A stretch of DNA of 64,000 bases from Williamsia muralis (GTDB lineage: Bacteria > Actinomycetota > Actinomycetes > Mycobacteriales > Mycobacteriaceae), in the NCBI RefSeq assembly GCF_002735905.1, contig NZ_PEBD01000005.1:405768-469767 (forward strand), read 5' to 3'. Positions 47,750 to 57,620 of this stretch are shown piece after piece. Under the pieces are notes generated by a model. It worked only from the letters and a program-made list of their open reading frames with translations. It searched no databases and was not told where the DNA came from. The translations under genes were made by a program, and so were the position numbers. Position 1 is the first letter of the stretch, and every line of letters starts with the position of its first letter.

Positions 47750-49380
47750 CCCGGGAGGCCACGGGGATAGACCGGATCGCGGAGGGATTTCTGGAACGGT
47801 CGTGCGCACTCAATCCCATCGAGGCCACGCATCTCGGTGTGGTCGGCCACGATCACCGGCTCACCGACCTCTCGCCTGCCGGTGAGGAAGAGCGGGCCAT
47901 CGCCAGGCGGGACACGATCGCGGCACTCGCGGCCGAGTCGCCCGCTGACGATGTCGACCGGGTGACCGTGGCGACCATGACCGACCAGTTGAGCCGGTCG
48001 CTGGCCGTCGACGATGCCGGATTGCGGACGGGTGAGGTGAACGTCATCGAATCGCCGTTGCAGGCGGTCCGCGACGTCTTCGACCTGATGGGCACCGAGT
48101 CGCCCGCCGACCAGGACGTGTTCTTGGCCCGGCTGGATCAGGTCCCGAGCTGCGTGGAGACCATCATCGAAGGCATCCGGGCCCGCCTGTCGTCCGGACC
48201 CGCCCTGACCAGACGTCAGGTCGAATTGGTTGCGGCTCAAGCCGATACCGCCACCTCGTCGATCTTCAGCAACGCGACGGCAATCGAGTCCACCGACCGT
48301 GTCGATCTGCTCGACGACCTGCGCGGACGAGTGGGTGCAGCGATGACGCAGCTGGCGGCCGTCCTACGCGACGACGTGCTGCCCCGCACGACCGACGCCG
48401 ACGGCGTGGGTCGCGACCGCTACCGCCTGCACTCAGCGGAGTTCGTCGGTGCCGACATCGATGTCGACGACGCGTACGCGTGGGGCGTGGACCTGCTCGA
48501 TTCCATTGTTGCCGAACAACAGACGTTGGCCGAGGTGATCGCGCCGGGAGCTGGTGTGAACGGTGCGCTCGAGGCCCTCAACGCCGATCCGCGGTACCAG
48601 ATGACCGATCGGGATGCGTTCGTCGCCTGGATGCAGGAGTTGTCGGACCGGGCCACCGCCGAGGTGGGCCGCGAGCACTTCGACATCCCTGCCGATCTCA
48701 CCGCACTGGAATGTCGCCTGGCACCGGCGGCCACCGGGATCATCTACTACACGACGCCGAGCGAAGACCTCAGCAGGCCGGGGCGGATGTGGTGGTCGGT
48801 TCCGCCGCAGCAGAAGGTCTTTCACACCTGGCAGGAGACCACCACCGTCTTCCACGAGGGCGTCCCAGGACATCACCTGCAGCTCGGTTCGGCGATGGTC
48901 AGTCCCGACCTGAACCGGTGGCGCAAACTGGCGTCGTTCACCTCCGGTCATGGTGAGGGCTGGGCCCTTTACGCAGAACGACTGATGGGGGAACTCGGCT
49001 GGCTCGAGGATCCGGGTGACCGGATGGGAATGCTCGACTCGCAGCGACTTCGTGCCGCCCGGGTTGTCGTGGACATCGGGGTGCACTGCGGTCTCACCGC
49101 ACCGGAGTCGGTGGGTGGAGGGACATGGGATGCCGACAAGGCGTGGACGTTCCTCACCTCGGCCGTCGCGATGGACCGCACGGTCCTCCGGTTCGAATTG
49201 GACCGTTACCTCGGCTGGCCCGGCCAGGCGCCGTCGTACGCGCTCGGGCAACGGGTGTGGCAGCAGGCCCGCGACAACTACTTGCACCTCAACCCCGGCG
49301 GCTCGCTCAAGGACTTCCACCGCAAAGCACTGGCGCTCGGCGGGGTCAGTCTGGATGTCCTGCGGTCCGAACTGACCTGA
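47746..49380 (+). CDS. DUF885 family metallopeptidase-like protein
   Basis: The 544-residue protein belongs to DUF885, whose members resemble M32/M3-type zinc carboxypeptidases. The zinc motif HEGVPGHH is at 370-377, followed by GHGEGWALYAERL, with the glutamate that completes the site. No signal peptide or membrane helix is visible, so it is probably cytoplasmic. The GTG at 47746 overlaps the ypfJ-like stop by four bases, so two peptidases are translationally coupled. Substrate unknown. Confidence 0.88.
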   Translation: MTREATGIDRIAEGFLERSCALNPIEATHLGVVGHDHRLTDLSPAGEEERAIARRDTIAALAAESPADDVDRVTVATMTDQLSRSLAVDDAGLRTGEVNVIESPLQAVRDVFDLMGTESPADQDVFLARLDQVPSCVETIIEGIRARLSSGPALTRRQVELVAAQADTATSSIFSNATAIESTDRVDLLDDLRGRVGAAMTQLAAVLRDDVLPRTTDADGVGRDRYRLHSAEFVGADIDVDDAYAWGVDLLDSIVAEQQTLAEVIAPGAGVNGALEALNADPRYQMTDRDAFVAWMQELSDRATAEVGREHFDIPADLTALECRLAPAATGIIYYTTPSEDLSRPGRMWWSVPPQQKVFHTWQETTTVFHEGVPGHHLQLGSAMVSPDLNRWRKLASFTSGHGEGWALYAERLMGELGWLEDPGDRMGMLDSQRLRAARVVVDIGVHCGLTAPESVGGGTWDADKAWTFLTSAVAMDRTVLRFELDRYLGWPGQAPSYALGQRVWQQARDNYLHLNPGGSLKDFHRKALALGGVSLDVLRSELT

Positions 49381-49397
49381 CCACCGATCGGGCGCCG

Positions 49398-49412
49398 ACC
49401 GCCACCGGCGGT
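49398..49412. terminator. short GC hairpin after the DUF885 gene
   Basis: ACCGCC (49398-49403) and GGCGGT (49407-49412) form a perfect 6-bp stem with loop ACC, 17 bases after the TGA. It lies in the 66-base gap between convergent genes and lacks a U-tract, so it is a candidate U-less terminator for either strand. Confidence 0.4.
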
Positions 49413-49446
49413 GCTCTTCCGCCGCTCGGATTGCCCGCTGGAGGGG

Positions 49447-49626
49447 TTACTCGGGCGGGTTCTCGGCGACCGGCAGACTCGGGGTGTGGGCCTGACTCCC
49501 CCATGTGCGTCCGGTGAACGGCGCCGGTTCAGGGTCTCCGCTCACCGTGAAGGTGCAGGCGACCGAGCCGGTCATGACCAGTGCGGTCAGCCCGGCCGCG
49601 CACCAGAGCCGGACCCGGCGTCTCAT
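49447..49626 (-). CDS. small putative lipoprotein coupled to hisS
   Basis: A 59-codon frame starts with ATG overlapping the hisS stop (ATGA) and ends in TAA. The product begins [17 protein letters not shown], a basic n-region followed by a hydrophobic core, then GSVAC at 20-24, which resembles a lipobox with cysteine C24. The rest ([20 protein letters not shown] onward) is short, polar and proline-rich. I do not recognise a family. The signal-peptide architecture and the coupling support a real gene; the weak lipobox (serine at -3) and short length argue for caution. Confidence 0.6.
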   Translation of the reverse strand: MRRRVRLWCAAGLTALVMTGSVACTFTVSGDPEPAPFTGRTWGSQAHTPSLPVAENPPE

Positions 49627-50897
49627 CGGCCTGCGGCGAGCTGCGAAGTCAGTTGCTGCACAACATCATCGAGCGCCAGACGCTCCTGGTTCCCATTGCT
49701 CAGGTCCTTGAGCTCGACCTCACCGGAAGCCAGTTCGTTCTCGCCGAGAACCAGTGCGAACCGCGCGCCCGATCGGTCCGCCGCCTTCATCGCTCCTTTG
49801 AGTCCGCGACCGCCGTAGGCGATGTCGACCCTGACCCCGGCCGCCCGGAGCCGACCGGCAACCTCGACGAGGGCATCTTTGGCGGCGTCACCGAGTGGCA
49901 CCCCGAACACCTCGCACCGTGCGTCCGTTGCCGCAGCGATCCCTTCGGCCTCCAACGCCAGAACGGTGCGGTCCACGCCGAGCCCGTAACCGATACCGGA
50001 CAGCTCCTGCTTGCCGCCCAACTGCTTCATCAAGCCGTCGTAGCGACCGCCGCCACCGATGCCCGACTGCGCACCGAGCCCGTCGTGAACGAACTCGAAG
50101 GTGGTCTTCGTGTAGTAGTCCAGGCCGCGGACCAGCCTCGGGTTCTTCTCATACGCCACGCCGAGCCGGTCCAGGTGCCCGATCACTGCATCGAAGTGTT
50201 CCCGAGCCGAGTCCGACAGGTAGTCGATCATCAAAGGGGCCCCGGCCGTCGCCTCACGGATGTGCGGCCTCTTGTCGTCGAGCACCCGCAACGGGTTGAT
50301 CTCCGCGCGGCGCCGCGTCTCTTCGTCCAGATCGAGTCCGAAGAGGAACTGCTGCAAGGCTTCCCGATACTGAGGTCGGCAGGTGTCATCTCCGAGCGAG
50401 GTGATCTCGAGGCGAAAGCCGTTCAGTCCCAGGGCGCGGAAGCCCTCGTCTGCGATTGCGATGACCTCCGCGTCGAGTGCCGGATCGTCGATCCCGATCG
50501 CCTCGACACCCACCTGCTGCAACTGGCGGTACCGGCCCGTCTGAGGCTTCTCGTAACGGAAGAACGGCCCTGCGTAGGACAGCTTCACCGGGAGCTGACC
50601 CCGGTCGAGACCGTGCTGGATCACCGCCCGCATCACGCCCGCGGTTCCTTCCGGCCGCAACGTCACCGACCGGTCACCACGATCGGCGAACGTGTACATC
50701 TCTTTCGAGACGACGTCGGTCGATTCTCCGACGCCTCGGGCGAACAACGCGGTGTCCTCGAAAATCGGCAGCTCGATGTGTGAGTATCCGGCCAAACGCG
50801 CCGCCCTGGTCAATGCGTCGCGGACGGCGACGAACTGGGCCGATGACGGCGGAACGTAGTCTGGTACGCCCCGCGGCGCCTGGAATCCGGCATTCAC
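49623..50897 (-). CDS. hisS: histidyl-tRNA synthetase
   Basis: HisS charges tRNA(His). The 424-residue class II enzyme shows motif 2 as [20 protein letters not shown] (about 106-125), the histidine-specific [14 protein letters not shown] (about 254-267), and GGGGRYDGL with [10 protein letters not shown] as motif 3. The C-terminal anticodon domain follows from about 325. GTG at 50897 overlaps the metallo-hydrolase stop (GTGA), an order conserved in mycobacteria (Rv2581c-Rv2580c). Confidence 0.98.
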   Translation of the reverse strand: MNAGFQAPRGVPDYVPPSSAQFVAVRDALTRAARLAGYSHIELPIFEDTALFARGVGESTDVVSKEMYTFADRGDRSVTLRPEGTAGVMRAVIQHGLDRGQLPVKLSYAGPFFRYEKPQTGRYRQLQQVGVEAIGIDDPALDAEVIAIADEGFRALGLNGFRLEITSLGDDTCRPQYREALQQFLFGLDLDEETRRRAEINPLRVLDDKRPHIREATAGAPLMIDYLSDSAREHFDAVIGHLDRLGVAYEKNPRLVRGLDYYTKTTFEFVHDGLGAQSGIGGGGRYDGLMKQLGGKQELSGIGYGLGVDRTVLALEAEGIAAATDARCEVFGVPLGDAAKDALVEVAGRLRAAGVRVDIAYGGRGLKGAMKAADRSGARFALVLGENELASGEVELKDLSNGNQERLALDDVVQQLTSQLAAGR

Positions 50898-51619
50898 AGT
50901 CCGTGACGTCCCTTCGATCGGTTGGTGGCCGGTCCATCCTGCCCGGGGTGGGACAGATCGGCCAAAAATGGATTGCCGGCACGTTCGCGACCGATGGTCG
51001 TCTGCTCGCCGTGCCCTGGTAGCACCAACGTCTCGTCCGGCAACCCCAGCATCCGGTCGGCGATGGAATCGAGCAGTTGTTGATGGTCGCCGCCCGGCAG
51101 GTCCGTGCGGCCGATGGAACCGGCAAACAGCACATCGCCGGCAAAACAGACCGGGACAGTCCCCTCCGGGGTGTCCACATCGATGCCGAACAGCACCGAA
51201 CCCTGCGTGTGACCCGGCGCGAGGTCCACCGAGAAGGACAGCCCCGCGACGTCCAGATCTTCGCGATCGGCGAGATCGATCACCTTCTCAGGCTCCTGAA
51301 AGACGGTGTCGCCGATCATCGCTCCGAGTGCCCGGCCGATTCCGGCCGCCGGGTCGGCGAGCATGTGCCTGTCAGCCGGATGGATGAATGCCGGAATGGC
51401 GTATTCGTCGCACAACTCGGTGGCGTTCCAGGTGTGATCGAGGTGTCCATGGGTCAGCAGCACTGCCACCGGGGTCAGTGAATGCTCGGCCAGTAGTTTG
51501 CGCACTCCTGGAGCGGAGTCCTGACCTGGGTCGATGATGATCGCCTCGCTGCCGGGGGCGGGCGCCACCACATAGCAGTTGGTGGCGAACATGCCCGCGG
51601 GGAAGCCCGTGATCAGCAT
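50894..51619 (-). CDS. MBL-fold metallo-hydrolase (glyoxalase II-like)
   Basis: The 241-residue protein has the metallo-beta-lactamase zinc motif THGHLDH at 56-62, a third histidine in APGHTQGS, the bridging aspartate in CFAGDVLF, and a last histidine in LPGHGEQT. This set fits the hydroxyacylglutathione hydrolase-like branch. In organisms that use mycothiol instead of glutathione, an ester of another thiol is a plausible substrate; this is inference. I chose ATG at 51619 with GGAG eight bases upstream over a GTG three codons earlier that overlaps the ribosome site. Confidence 0.9.
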   Translation of the reverse strand: MLITGFPAGMFATNCYVVAPAPGSEAIIIDPGQDSAPGVRKLLAEHSLTPVAVLLTHGHLDHTWNATELCDEYAIPAFIHPADRHMLADPAAGIGRALGAMIGDTVFQEPEKVIDLADREDLDVAGLSFSVDLAPGHTQGSVLFGIDVDTPEGTVPVCFAGDVLFAGSIGRTDLPGGDHQQLLDSIADRMLGLPDETLVLPGHGEQTTIGRERAGNPFLADLSHPGQDGPATNRSKGRHGL

Positions 51620-51819
51620 GGTCTGCACTCCTGGGTCGGGGACGGTGTTCCTTCATCATCCCAGCACGGCAAAACGTGATCGCCCCGGCCACGTGCCCAA
51701 CTCGGCGCGCCAACGCCGCACCCATATAACGCGTTCTCAGCATTTGCTGGCAGACTCGCACCGGATACCCCACGCCCGGGGTGCGGCGAGACGGACGATG
51801 TATACGGAGGATCTCTGCA

Positions 51820-52770
51820 GTGTCGAGCAACGAGCAACGACGGCAGGCGGCGAAACGCAAGCTGGAGCGGCGGTTGGAGCGGCAGCAGCAGGCCGCGCGC
51901 AAGCGCAAGATCATCATTGTCTCGACGTCCGTGGTGCTGGTCGTCGCGGTCGCCGCGGTCGCGACCACGCTCATCGTGAAAAAGGTCGCCGACGACAACG
52001 AGAAGGCCCGCTGGACCGCGTGCAGCTACGTCGAGGACACCGCCGACCCGTTCGAAGGCCTGCCCGACACCGTGCCGGCAGAGGTCCCGGCTGACCAGCA
52101 GCCGAAGTTCCAGCAGTTCCTCGGTGAGCTCAAAGCCGGTGCCGCCAAACAGCGTAAAGCGCCCATGCCCGGCGACAAGCAACTCAAAGAAGGCACGGTC
52201 GACGTCGTATTCGACACCAGTCAGGGCGCAATCCCGGTTCAGCTGAACCGGAAGGACGCCCCGTGCAACGTCGGCGCGTTCGAGAGCCTCATCAAAGAGA
52301 ACTACTTCAACGACACCTCCTGCCACCGGTTGACCAGCGATCAACTCAAGGTGCTCCAATGCGGAGACCCCACCGCCACCGGTCGCGGTGGGCCCGGCTG
52401 GCAGAGTCCGGACGAATTGCCGACGGGCTTCGCGCCGGCCGGCGAAGCCGACCCGACCACCGGAGCGCAACCGGTGACGTATCCCCGCGGCACCATCGCG
52501 GTGGCCAACAGCGGCACCAACCAGGAAACCGGCGCGGGAACCGGCGGAAGTCAGTTCTTCATGGTGATCCAGGACGGCGTACTGCCTGCCGATTACACGG
52601 TGATCGGCAAGGTCGAAGAGCCCGGCCTGCAGGTGCTGGACAAAGTGCTCGCCGGCGGCATCGTGCCCGGCTTGCGTCCGAACCAGTCCACCGGGTCGCT
52701 CGACGAGAACCCGTCAGACGGCAAACCCGTTCTCCCGGTGGATATCACCACCGCCACGATCGGAAGCTGA
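51820..52770 (+). CDS. membrane-anchored cyclophilin-type peptidyl-prolyl isomerase
   Basis: The 316-residue protein has a highly basic N-terminus (about 1-30), one membrane helix (31-53) and an external cyclophilin domain from about 125 with SCHRLTSDQ, GTGGSQFFMVI and DYTVIGKV. Cyclophilins speed cis-trans isomerisation of prolyl bonds, here probably in the cell envelope. Four cysteines (in TACSY, APCNV, TSCHR and LQCGD) may form disulfides. GTG at 51820 is preceded by GGAGG. The leader carries a CGCACC/GGTGCG hairpin (51757-51785), and TATAAC near 51725 could be a -10. The mycobacterial counterpart, PpiB (Rv2582), lies at the same place. Confidence 0.92.
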   Translation: MSSNEQRRQAAKRKLERRLERQQQAARKRKIIIVSTSVVLVVAVAAVATTLIVKKVADDNEKARWTACSYVEDTADPFEGLPDTVPAEVPADQQPKFQQFLGELKAGAAKQRKAPMPGDKQLKEGTVDVVFDTSQGAIPVQLNRKDAPCNVGAFESLIKENYFNDTSCHRLTSDQLKVLQCGDPTATGRGGPGWQSPDELPTGFAPAGEADPTTGAQPVTYPRGTIAVANSGTNQETGAGTGGSQFFMVIQDGVLPADYTVIGKVEEPGLQVLDKVLAGGIVPGLRPNQSTGSLDENPSDGKPVLPVDITTATIGS

Positions 52771-52774
52771 GAGC

Positions 52775-52830
52775 CACCTCGGCCGTCTCGACCCGGAGAG
52801 CGACCAGGGTTCGACTACGCGGCCGAGGTG
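52775..52830. repeat. 11-bp inverted repeat spanning the convergent cyclophilin and rel ends
   Basis: CACCTCGGCCG (52775-52785) and CGGCCGAGGTG (52820-52830) are perfect reverse complements separated by 34 bases. The second arm lies inside the last codons of rel and the first just after the cyclophilin stop. It could form a terminator-like stem in either transcript. Confidence 0.5.
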
Positions 52831-55178
52831 ACCCGGTAGACGTCGTAGACACCTTCGACATTGCGGACCACGTTGAGGACGTGGCCGAGATGCTTCGGGT
52901 CACCCATCTCGAAGGTGAACTTGCTGATGGCCACGCGATCACGTGATGTGGTCACCGACGCCGACAGAATGTTCACCCGCTCGTCTGCGAGGACTCGGGT
53001 GACGTCCGACAGCAGACGCGACCGGTCGAGGGCCTCGACCTGGATGGCGACCAGGAACACCGACGACGGTGACGGCGCCCATTTGACCTCGATGATCCGT
53101 TCGGACTGCTCGCGCAGTGCTCCGGCGTTGGTGCAATCGGTGCGATGCACGCTCACTCCCCCACCGCGGGTCACGAATCCCATGATCTCGTCGCCCGGAA
53201 CGGGAGTGCAGCACTTCGCCAGCTTGGCCAGGACGCCGTCCGCGCCGGGGACCACCACACCGGCATCACCCGTCTGACGGGCCGGAGATGGCATCGTCGA
53301 CGGGGTGGACCGCTCGGCCAATTCTTCTTCGGCGTCTTCGAGTCCACCGAGCTGGGCCACGAGACGACTGACCACGTGGCGTGCGGAGACATGCCCCTCA
53401 CCGACAGCGGCGTAGAGCGCCGAGACATCCGTGAAACGCAGCTCATGGGCTATCGCACCCATGGAGTCGCTGTTCAGCAGCCTCTGAATCGGAAGTCCGC
53501 CCCGCCGAACCTCTTTGGCGATGGCATCCTTGCCGGATTCGAGAGCTTCCTCTCGGCGTTCCTTGGCGAACCACTGCCGGATCTTCGCCTTCGCGCGCGG
53601 ACTGACCACAAACGACTGCCAGTCCCGCGATGGCCCCGCGGTGGCAGCTTTCGAGGTGAAGACCTCTACGACTTCCCCGTTCTCGAGTGTGCGTTCGAGG
53701 GCGACAAGACGGCCGTTGACCCGCGCCCCGATACAGCGGTGGCCGACCTCGGTGTGGACCGCGTAGGCGAAGTCCACCGGCGTCGATCCGGTGGGCAGTG
53801 TGATCACGTCGCCCTTGGGCGTGAAGACGAAGATCTCCTTGACTGCGAGGTCATACCGCAGCGACTCGAGGAACTCGCCGGGATCGGCGGCCTCTCTCTG
53901 CCAATCGAGCAACTGCCGCATCCACGCCATGTCGTCGATCTCGGCGGAGTCGGAGCTGTGCTTGCCTTTCGTCTCCTTGTATCGCCAGTGGGCCGCGATC
54001 CCGAACTCCGCCGTGCGGTGCATGTCGCGGGTGCGGATCTGGACCTCGAGGGGCTTGCCCTCGGGACCGATCACGGTGGTGTGCAGCGACTGGTAAACCC
54101 CGAAACGGGGCTGGGCGATGTAGTCCTTGAAGCGGCCGGCCATCGGTTGCCAGAGTGAATGCACCACGCCCACAGCGGCATAGCAGTCCCGCAGGTCGTC
54201 GCACAGGATGCGCATACCCACGAGGTCGTGGATGTCGTCGAACTCGCGCCCCTTGACGATCATCTTCTGATAGATCGACCAATAGTGCTTGGGGCGACCT
54301 TCGACGGTCGCCGTGATGCGAGATCCGGTGAGCGCGTTGATGATGTCGGCACGAACCCTGGCCAGGTAGGTGTCTCTGGAGGGGGCCCGGTCGGCGACGA
54401 GACGGACGATCTCCTCGTAACGCTTGGGATGCAGGATGGCGAAGGCGAGATCTTCGAGTTCCCACTTGACGGTCGCCATGCCCAGTCGATGAGCAAGTGG
54501 GGCAATGACTTCCAGGGTCTCGCGGGCTTTGCGCGCCTGCTTCTCCGGCGGCAGGAACCGCATGGTGCGCATGTTGTGCAGGCGGTCGGCGACCTTGATC
54601 ACCAGGACCCGCGGATCACGGGCCATCGCGATGATCATCTTGCGGATGGTCTCGGCCTCGGCGGCGTTGCCCAGAGCGACCTTGTCGAGTTTGGTCACAC
54701 CGTCGACGAGGTGGGCGACCTCTTGCCCGAAGTCCTCGGACAGCTGTTCCAGGGAGTACCCCGTGTCCTCGACGGTGTCGTGCAGCAGCGCCGCCACCAG
54801 CGTGGTGGTGTCCATTCCGAGGTCGGCGAGGATCGTGGCAACCGCGAGCGGGTGCGTGATGTACGGGTCGCCGGACTTGCGGAACTGCCCGCTGTGTTTG
54901 GCCTCCGCGGTGTCATAGGCGCGTTGGAGAACGGTGACGTCTGCTTTGGGGTAGCCGTCGCGGTGAAGAGCGACGAGGGGCTCGAGCACCGGCCGGATCG
55001 AACTCTTGGTCGCGGTCATCCGCCGGGCCAGGCGAGCCCTGACACGGCGGGAGGCCGACGTCGAGACAGCACCGTTCGACCCTTTGACCGGGGCGACGTC
55101 CGCAGCCGGGGGTGCCACGGGGGCGACGCTGTCGCCGGTCGGGGCCTGCGTCAGAGAACCAGGCGTCTCTTCGGCCAT
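52815..55178 (-). CDS. relA: bifunctional (p)ppGpp synthetase / hydrolase Rel
   Basis: Rel makes and degrades (p)ppGpp, the stringent-response signal. The 787-residue protein has an HD hydrolase domain (about 85-235; H109, LLHDTVEDT at 131-139) that looks intact, a synthetase domain (about 280-400) with [13 protein letters not shown] and [12 protein letters not shown], then TGS (about 450-510), a cysteine-containing zinc-finger region ([16 protein letters not shown]), and a C-terminal ACT domain. So both activities are expected, controlled by the ribosome-binding C-terminal half. The ATG at 55178 has AGGAGGTGACC directly upstream. The apt-rel order is conserved in actinobacteria. Confidence 0.98.
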   Translation of the reverse strand: MAEETPGSLTQAPTGDSVAPVAPPAADVAPVKGSNGAVSTSASRRVRARLARRMTATKSSIRPVLEPLVALHRDGYPKADVTVLQRAYDTAEAKHSGQFRKSGDPYITHPLAVATILADLGMDTTTLVAALLHDTVEDTGYSLEQLSEDFGQEVAHLVDGVTKLDKVALGNAAEAETIRKMIIAMARDPRVLVIKVADRLHNMRTMRFLPPEKQARKARETLEVIAPLAHRLGMATVKWELEDLAFAILHPKRYEEIVRLVADRAPSRDTYLARVRADIINALTGSRITATVEGRPKHYWSIYQKMIVKGREFDDIHDLVGMRILCDDLRDCYAAVGVVHSLWQPMAGRFKDYIAQPRFGVYQSLHTTVIGPEGKPLEVQIRTRDMHRTAEFGIAAHWRYKETKGKHSSDSAEIDDMAWMRQLLDWQREAADPGEFLESLRYDLAVKEIFVFTPKGDVITLPTGSTPVDFAYAVHTEVGHRCIGARVNGRLVALERTLENGEVVEVFTSKAATAGPSRDWQSFVVSPRAKAKIRQWFAKERREEALESGKDAIAKEVRRGGLPIQRLLNSDSMGAIAHELRFTDVSALYAAVGEGHVSARHVVSRLVAQLGGLEDAEEELAERSTPSTMPSPARQTGDAGVVVPGADGVLAKLAKCCTPVPGDEIMGFVTRGGGVSVHRTDCTNAGALREQSERIIEVKWAPSPSSVFLVAIQVEALDRSRLLSDVTRVLADERVNILSASVTTSRDRVAISKFTFEMGDPKHLGHVLNVVRNVEGVYDVYRVTSAA

Positions 55179-55243
55179 CGGTCACCTCCTGTCATGTGAA
55201 GGATCGAAAACTCCAGTCAGATCATGTCCATCAACCCTAGACC

Positions 55244-55822
55244 TCAGCCCGGAGCCAGGGCAGACAGCCCGATGTCACCGACCGCCTCGCTGATCGCCGC
55301 CCGGCCACCGAGTGCGCCGAGTTCCATCACCACGGCCACCGCGACAGGTATCGCCCCGGCCTGGCGCAGCAGCTTGATCGCGGCGATGACCGTTCCTCCG
55401 GTCGCGAGCACGTCGTCGACGATCAGTACCCGCATCCCCGTGAGGTCGAGGCCGTCGGCCGGGATCTCCAGGCAGGCGGATCCGTACTCGAGGGTGTACT
55501 CCTGCATCAGCACCGGCGGGGGCAGCTTTCCGGCCTTGCGAACCGCCAGCACTCCGGTGCCGAGCTCGAGCGCCACACCCGAACCCAACAGAAATCCCCG
55601 CGCGTCGATTCCCGCCACCAGGTCGATCTGACCGGCGTCGCAGTCGGCGAGTCCGGAGATCACCGCACGAAGCCCGGCCGGATCGGCCAGCACGGGTGAC
55701 AGATCTTTGAACTGGATTCCCGGCGACGGAAAATCGGCCACCATGCGAGTGAGCCGCTCGATTGCCGACGAGGCCTCGCGCGCGGTGTCTGCCTCGCGGC
55801 CGGTCTGGGTGGGGCTGTCCAT
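55244..55822 (-). CDS. apt: adenine phosphoribosyltransferase
   Basis: Apt salvages adenine to AMP with PRPP. The 192-residue protein has the PRPP loop [13 protein letters not shown] (about 131-143), the [10 protein letters not shown] region near the N-terminus (about 31-40), and KLPPP in the flexible loop. The ATG at 55822 is preceded by GAGAAG, a weak ribosome site. It lies between the solute-binding gene and rel with gaps of 80 and 65 bases, as in many actinobacteria. Confidence 0.96.
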   Translation of the reverse strand: MDSPTQTGREADTAREASSAIERLTRMVADFPSPGIQFKDLSPVLADPAGLRAVISGLADCDAGQIDLVAGIDARGFLLGSGVALELGTGVLAVRKAGKLPPPVLMQEYTLEYGSACLEIPADGLDLTGMRVLIVDDVLATGGTVIAAIKLLRQAGAIPVAVAVVMELGALGGRAAISEAVGDIGLSALAPG

Positions 55823-55902
55823 CTTCTCAGGTCCTCATCTGTTCGATTGCCACCGTTCGACGTCGTGCGCCTCGGTGGGCCTGCATGGTCGTAGAACGCG
55901 GG

Positions 55903-57609
55903 TCAGGTGTCCGACAGCATCCAGCGATCAATGTTCCATCCCGTACCGACGCGAGCGTTCCCGGGCATCACGTTGTCCACATTGTCTCCCGAAAGCCGCG
56001 TCCGCGGCTCGACGAACAACGGGAGAGCCGGCATGTCCTGCCACAGCAACAACTCGATCTCGCGTAGGAGCGGGAGCTGACCCGCGGGCCGAACCGTCAC
56101 CGCGAGCTGGTCGATCAGGGCCGAGACCCTCGCGTTCGAGTACCTGCCGATGTTGCTCGGATCGCTTCGATGGAAGGCGTAGGAATCCCGGATGGGATCG
56201 GCGGCGCCCGTGGCGGCGAATCCGTTGCCGGAAGCGGTGATCAGGGCATCCACTTCGGCGCCGAGACTCGCCGGACCGATGGTGTCGGAGGCGGCGTCGA
56301 CCACGGTGATGCCGGCACGCTGGCAGCTGGCCGTGATGGCGGCCACCATCTGCCCTCTGCGCATGTCCGGTCCGAGATAACCGATGCGGACGGTCATGGC
56401 AGCGCCTGCCCCTGACTCGCGCGCTTCCCGTGCGGCACGCTCGGGGTCGGCCCGCAGGTAGTCGCGACCGAACTCGGCATCGAGCGCACCCGTGAGGAGA
56501 TCACCGGGCCCGAGCAGATGGTTGTTGGCGATGGGGGCCCCGCGGCCGAACTCACGGGCGAGACCGTCACGGGGTACGCACGCGGCGAACGCGCGACGCG
56601 CGGCCGAGGTGGCGAACACACCGCGACCGGCCATGACAATCCGCTCGACCCCCAGCGAGGCCGGTGGCATCGGCCCCGGAGGTGGCGCCGCGGTGGTGCT
56701 GGACTGTCGGCGCGGCACCGGATCGACGGCACCGTAGGTTCCGGCCCCGATGTCGAGCACGTCGACCTTCGAGTCACCTTTGCCGTCTGCGAAATCGTCG
56801 CTCATCGCAGTGGACCGCGGCCACAGCGTCAGCTGTTGTTCACCGGCGGGTTGGCCCCACCATCGGTCGTTGGCGGACAGCACCAGTCCGCCGTCTCGGG
56901 TGTAGTCCTGCACCCGGTAAGGGCCCAGCGCAGGGAAGTCTGCGGATTCGAAGTCGCCGGGTGTCATCGACAGACCCGTGTTCCAGATCCGGGCCATCTG
57001 TCCCAGGACACGGCGGTCGCCTCGGCTGATGGGTCCGACGACGTCCGGCACGCCCGACGCCCGGGCAACCACCTGAGGAGGGATCAGGGTTCCCGCCCCG
57101 AACAGGCCCTTCCAGTCGCGATAGGCGCGGCCCGGCCGGAAGGTGACGGTCGCCGTCTTGGCGCCGGGGGTGCACTCGACGCGTTCGATGTCGCGATAGC
57201 CCGCGGTGGTGACGGGTTCGAATCCGGAGAAACGCCCGCTGTGGGCAGCCCACGCCAACGTCATCGCATCGCAGGTCAGCGGTACCCCGTCGGAATACAC
57301 GGCCCGGGGATTGATCTGATAAATCACCGTCAGACGGGAAGGGTCGACCGGCTGTGGCGTCGCGGTTCCGACGTCGGTGTCTGCAATCACGCGCCCGTCG
57401 GGCCCGAGGTAGCTGAATCCGGGCAGCACCCGCGCCAGAGCCATCTGCCCTCCGCCGATGCCACCGTTCAACGTCTCGGTGTTGTATGTGGTCACCGCAC
57501 CGTCGATCAGGTAGTTCACCGAGAATTCGGCGTCTTCTGAGCAGCCCGCGACCACTGCCGTCCCACACACCATCGCCAGCGATGCGGCAAGCAGTGCGCG
57601 GGTTCTCAT
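55903..57609 (-). CDS. family 5 solute-binding lipoprotein, orphan (peptide-type)
   Basis: The 568-residue protein has a lipoprotein signal ending in VVAGC (C23) and the extended two-lobe fold of family 5 substrate-binding proteins (SBP_bac_5), which bind oligopeptides or related solutes. Conserved segments include NPRAVYSDGVPLTCDAMT and the C-terminal LLLWQDMPALPLF. No permease or ATPase gene lies nearby. The same gene sits between secF and apt in mycobacteria (Rv2585c), so the position is conserved even without a transporter. It begins 11 bases after secF. Start is ATG at 57609; a GTG one codon earlier is equally possible. Confidence 0.88.
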   Translation of the reverse strand: MRTRALLAASLAMVCGTAVVAGCSEDAEFSVNYLIDGAVTTYNTETLNGGIGGGQMALARVLPGFSYLGPDGRVIADTDVGTATPQPVDPSRLTVIYQINPRAVYSDGVPLTCDAMTLAWAAHSGRFSGFEPVTTAGYRDIERVECTPGAKTATVTFRPGRAYRDWKGLFGAGTLIPPQVVARASGVPDVVGPISRGDRRVLGQMARIWNTGLSMTPGDFESADFPALGPYRVQDYTRDGGLVLSANDRWWGQPAGEQQLTLWPRSTAMSDDFADGKGDSKVDVLDIGAGTYGAVDPVPRRQSSTTAAPPPGPMPPASLGVERIVMAGRGVFATSAARRAFAACVPRDGLAREFGRGAPIANNHLLGPGDLLTGALDAEFGRDYLRADPERAAREARESGAGAAMTVRIGYLGPDMRRGQMVAAITASCQRAGITVVDAASDTIGPASLGAEVDALITASGNGFAATGAADPIRDSYAFHRSDPSNIGRYSNARVSALIDQLAVTVRPAGQLPLLREIELLLWQDMPALPLFVEPRTRLSGDNVDNVMPGNARVGTGWNIDRWMLSDT

Positions 57610-57620
57610 CACCGCACAGG

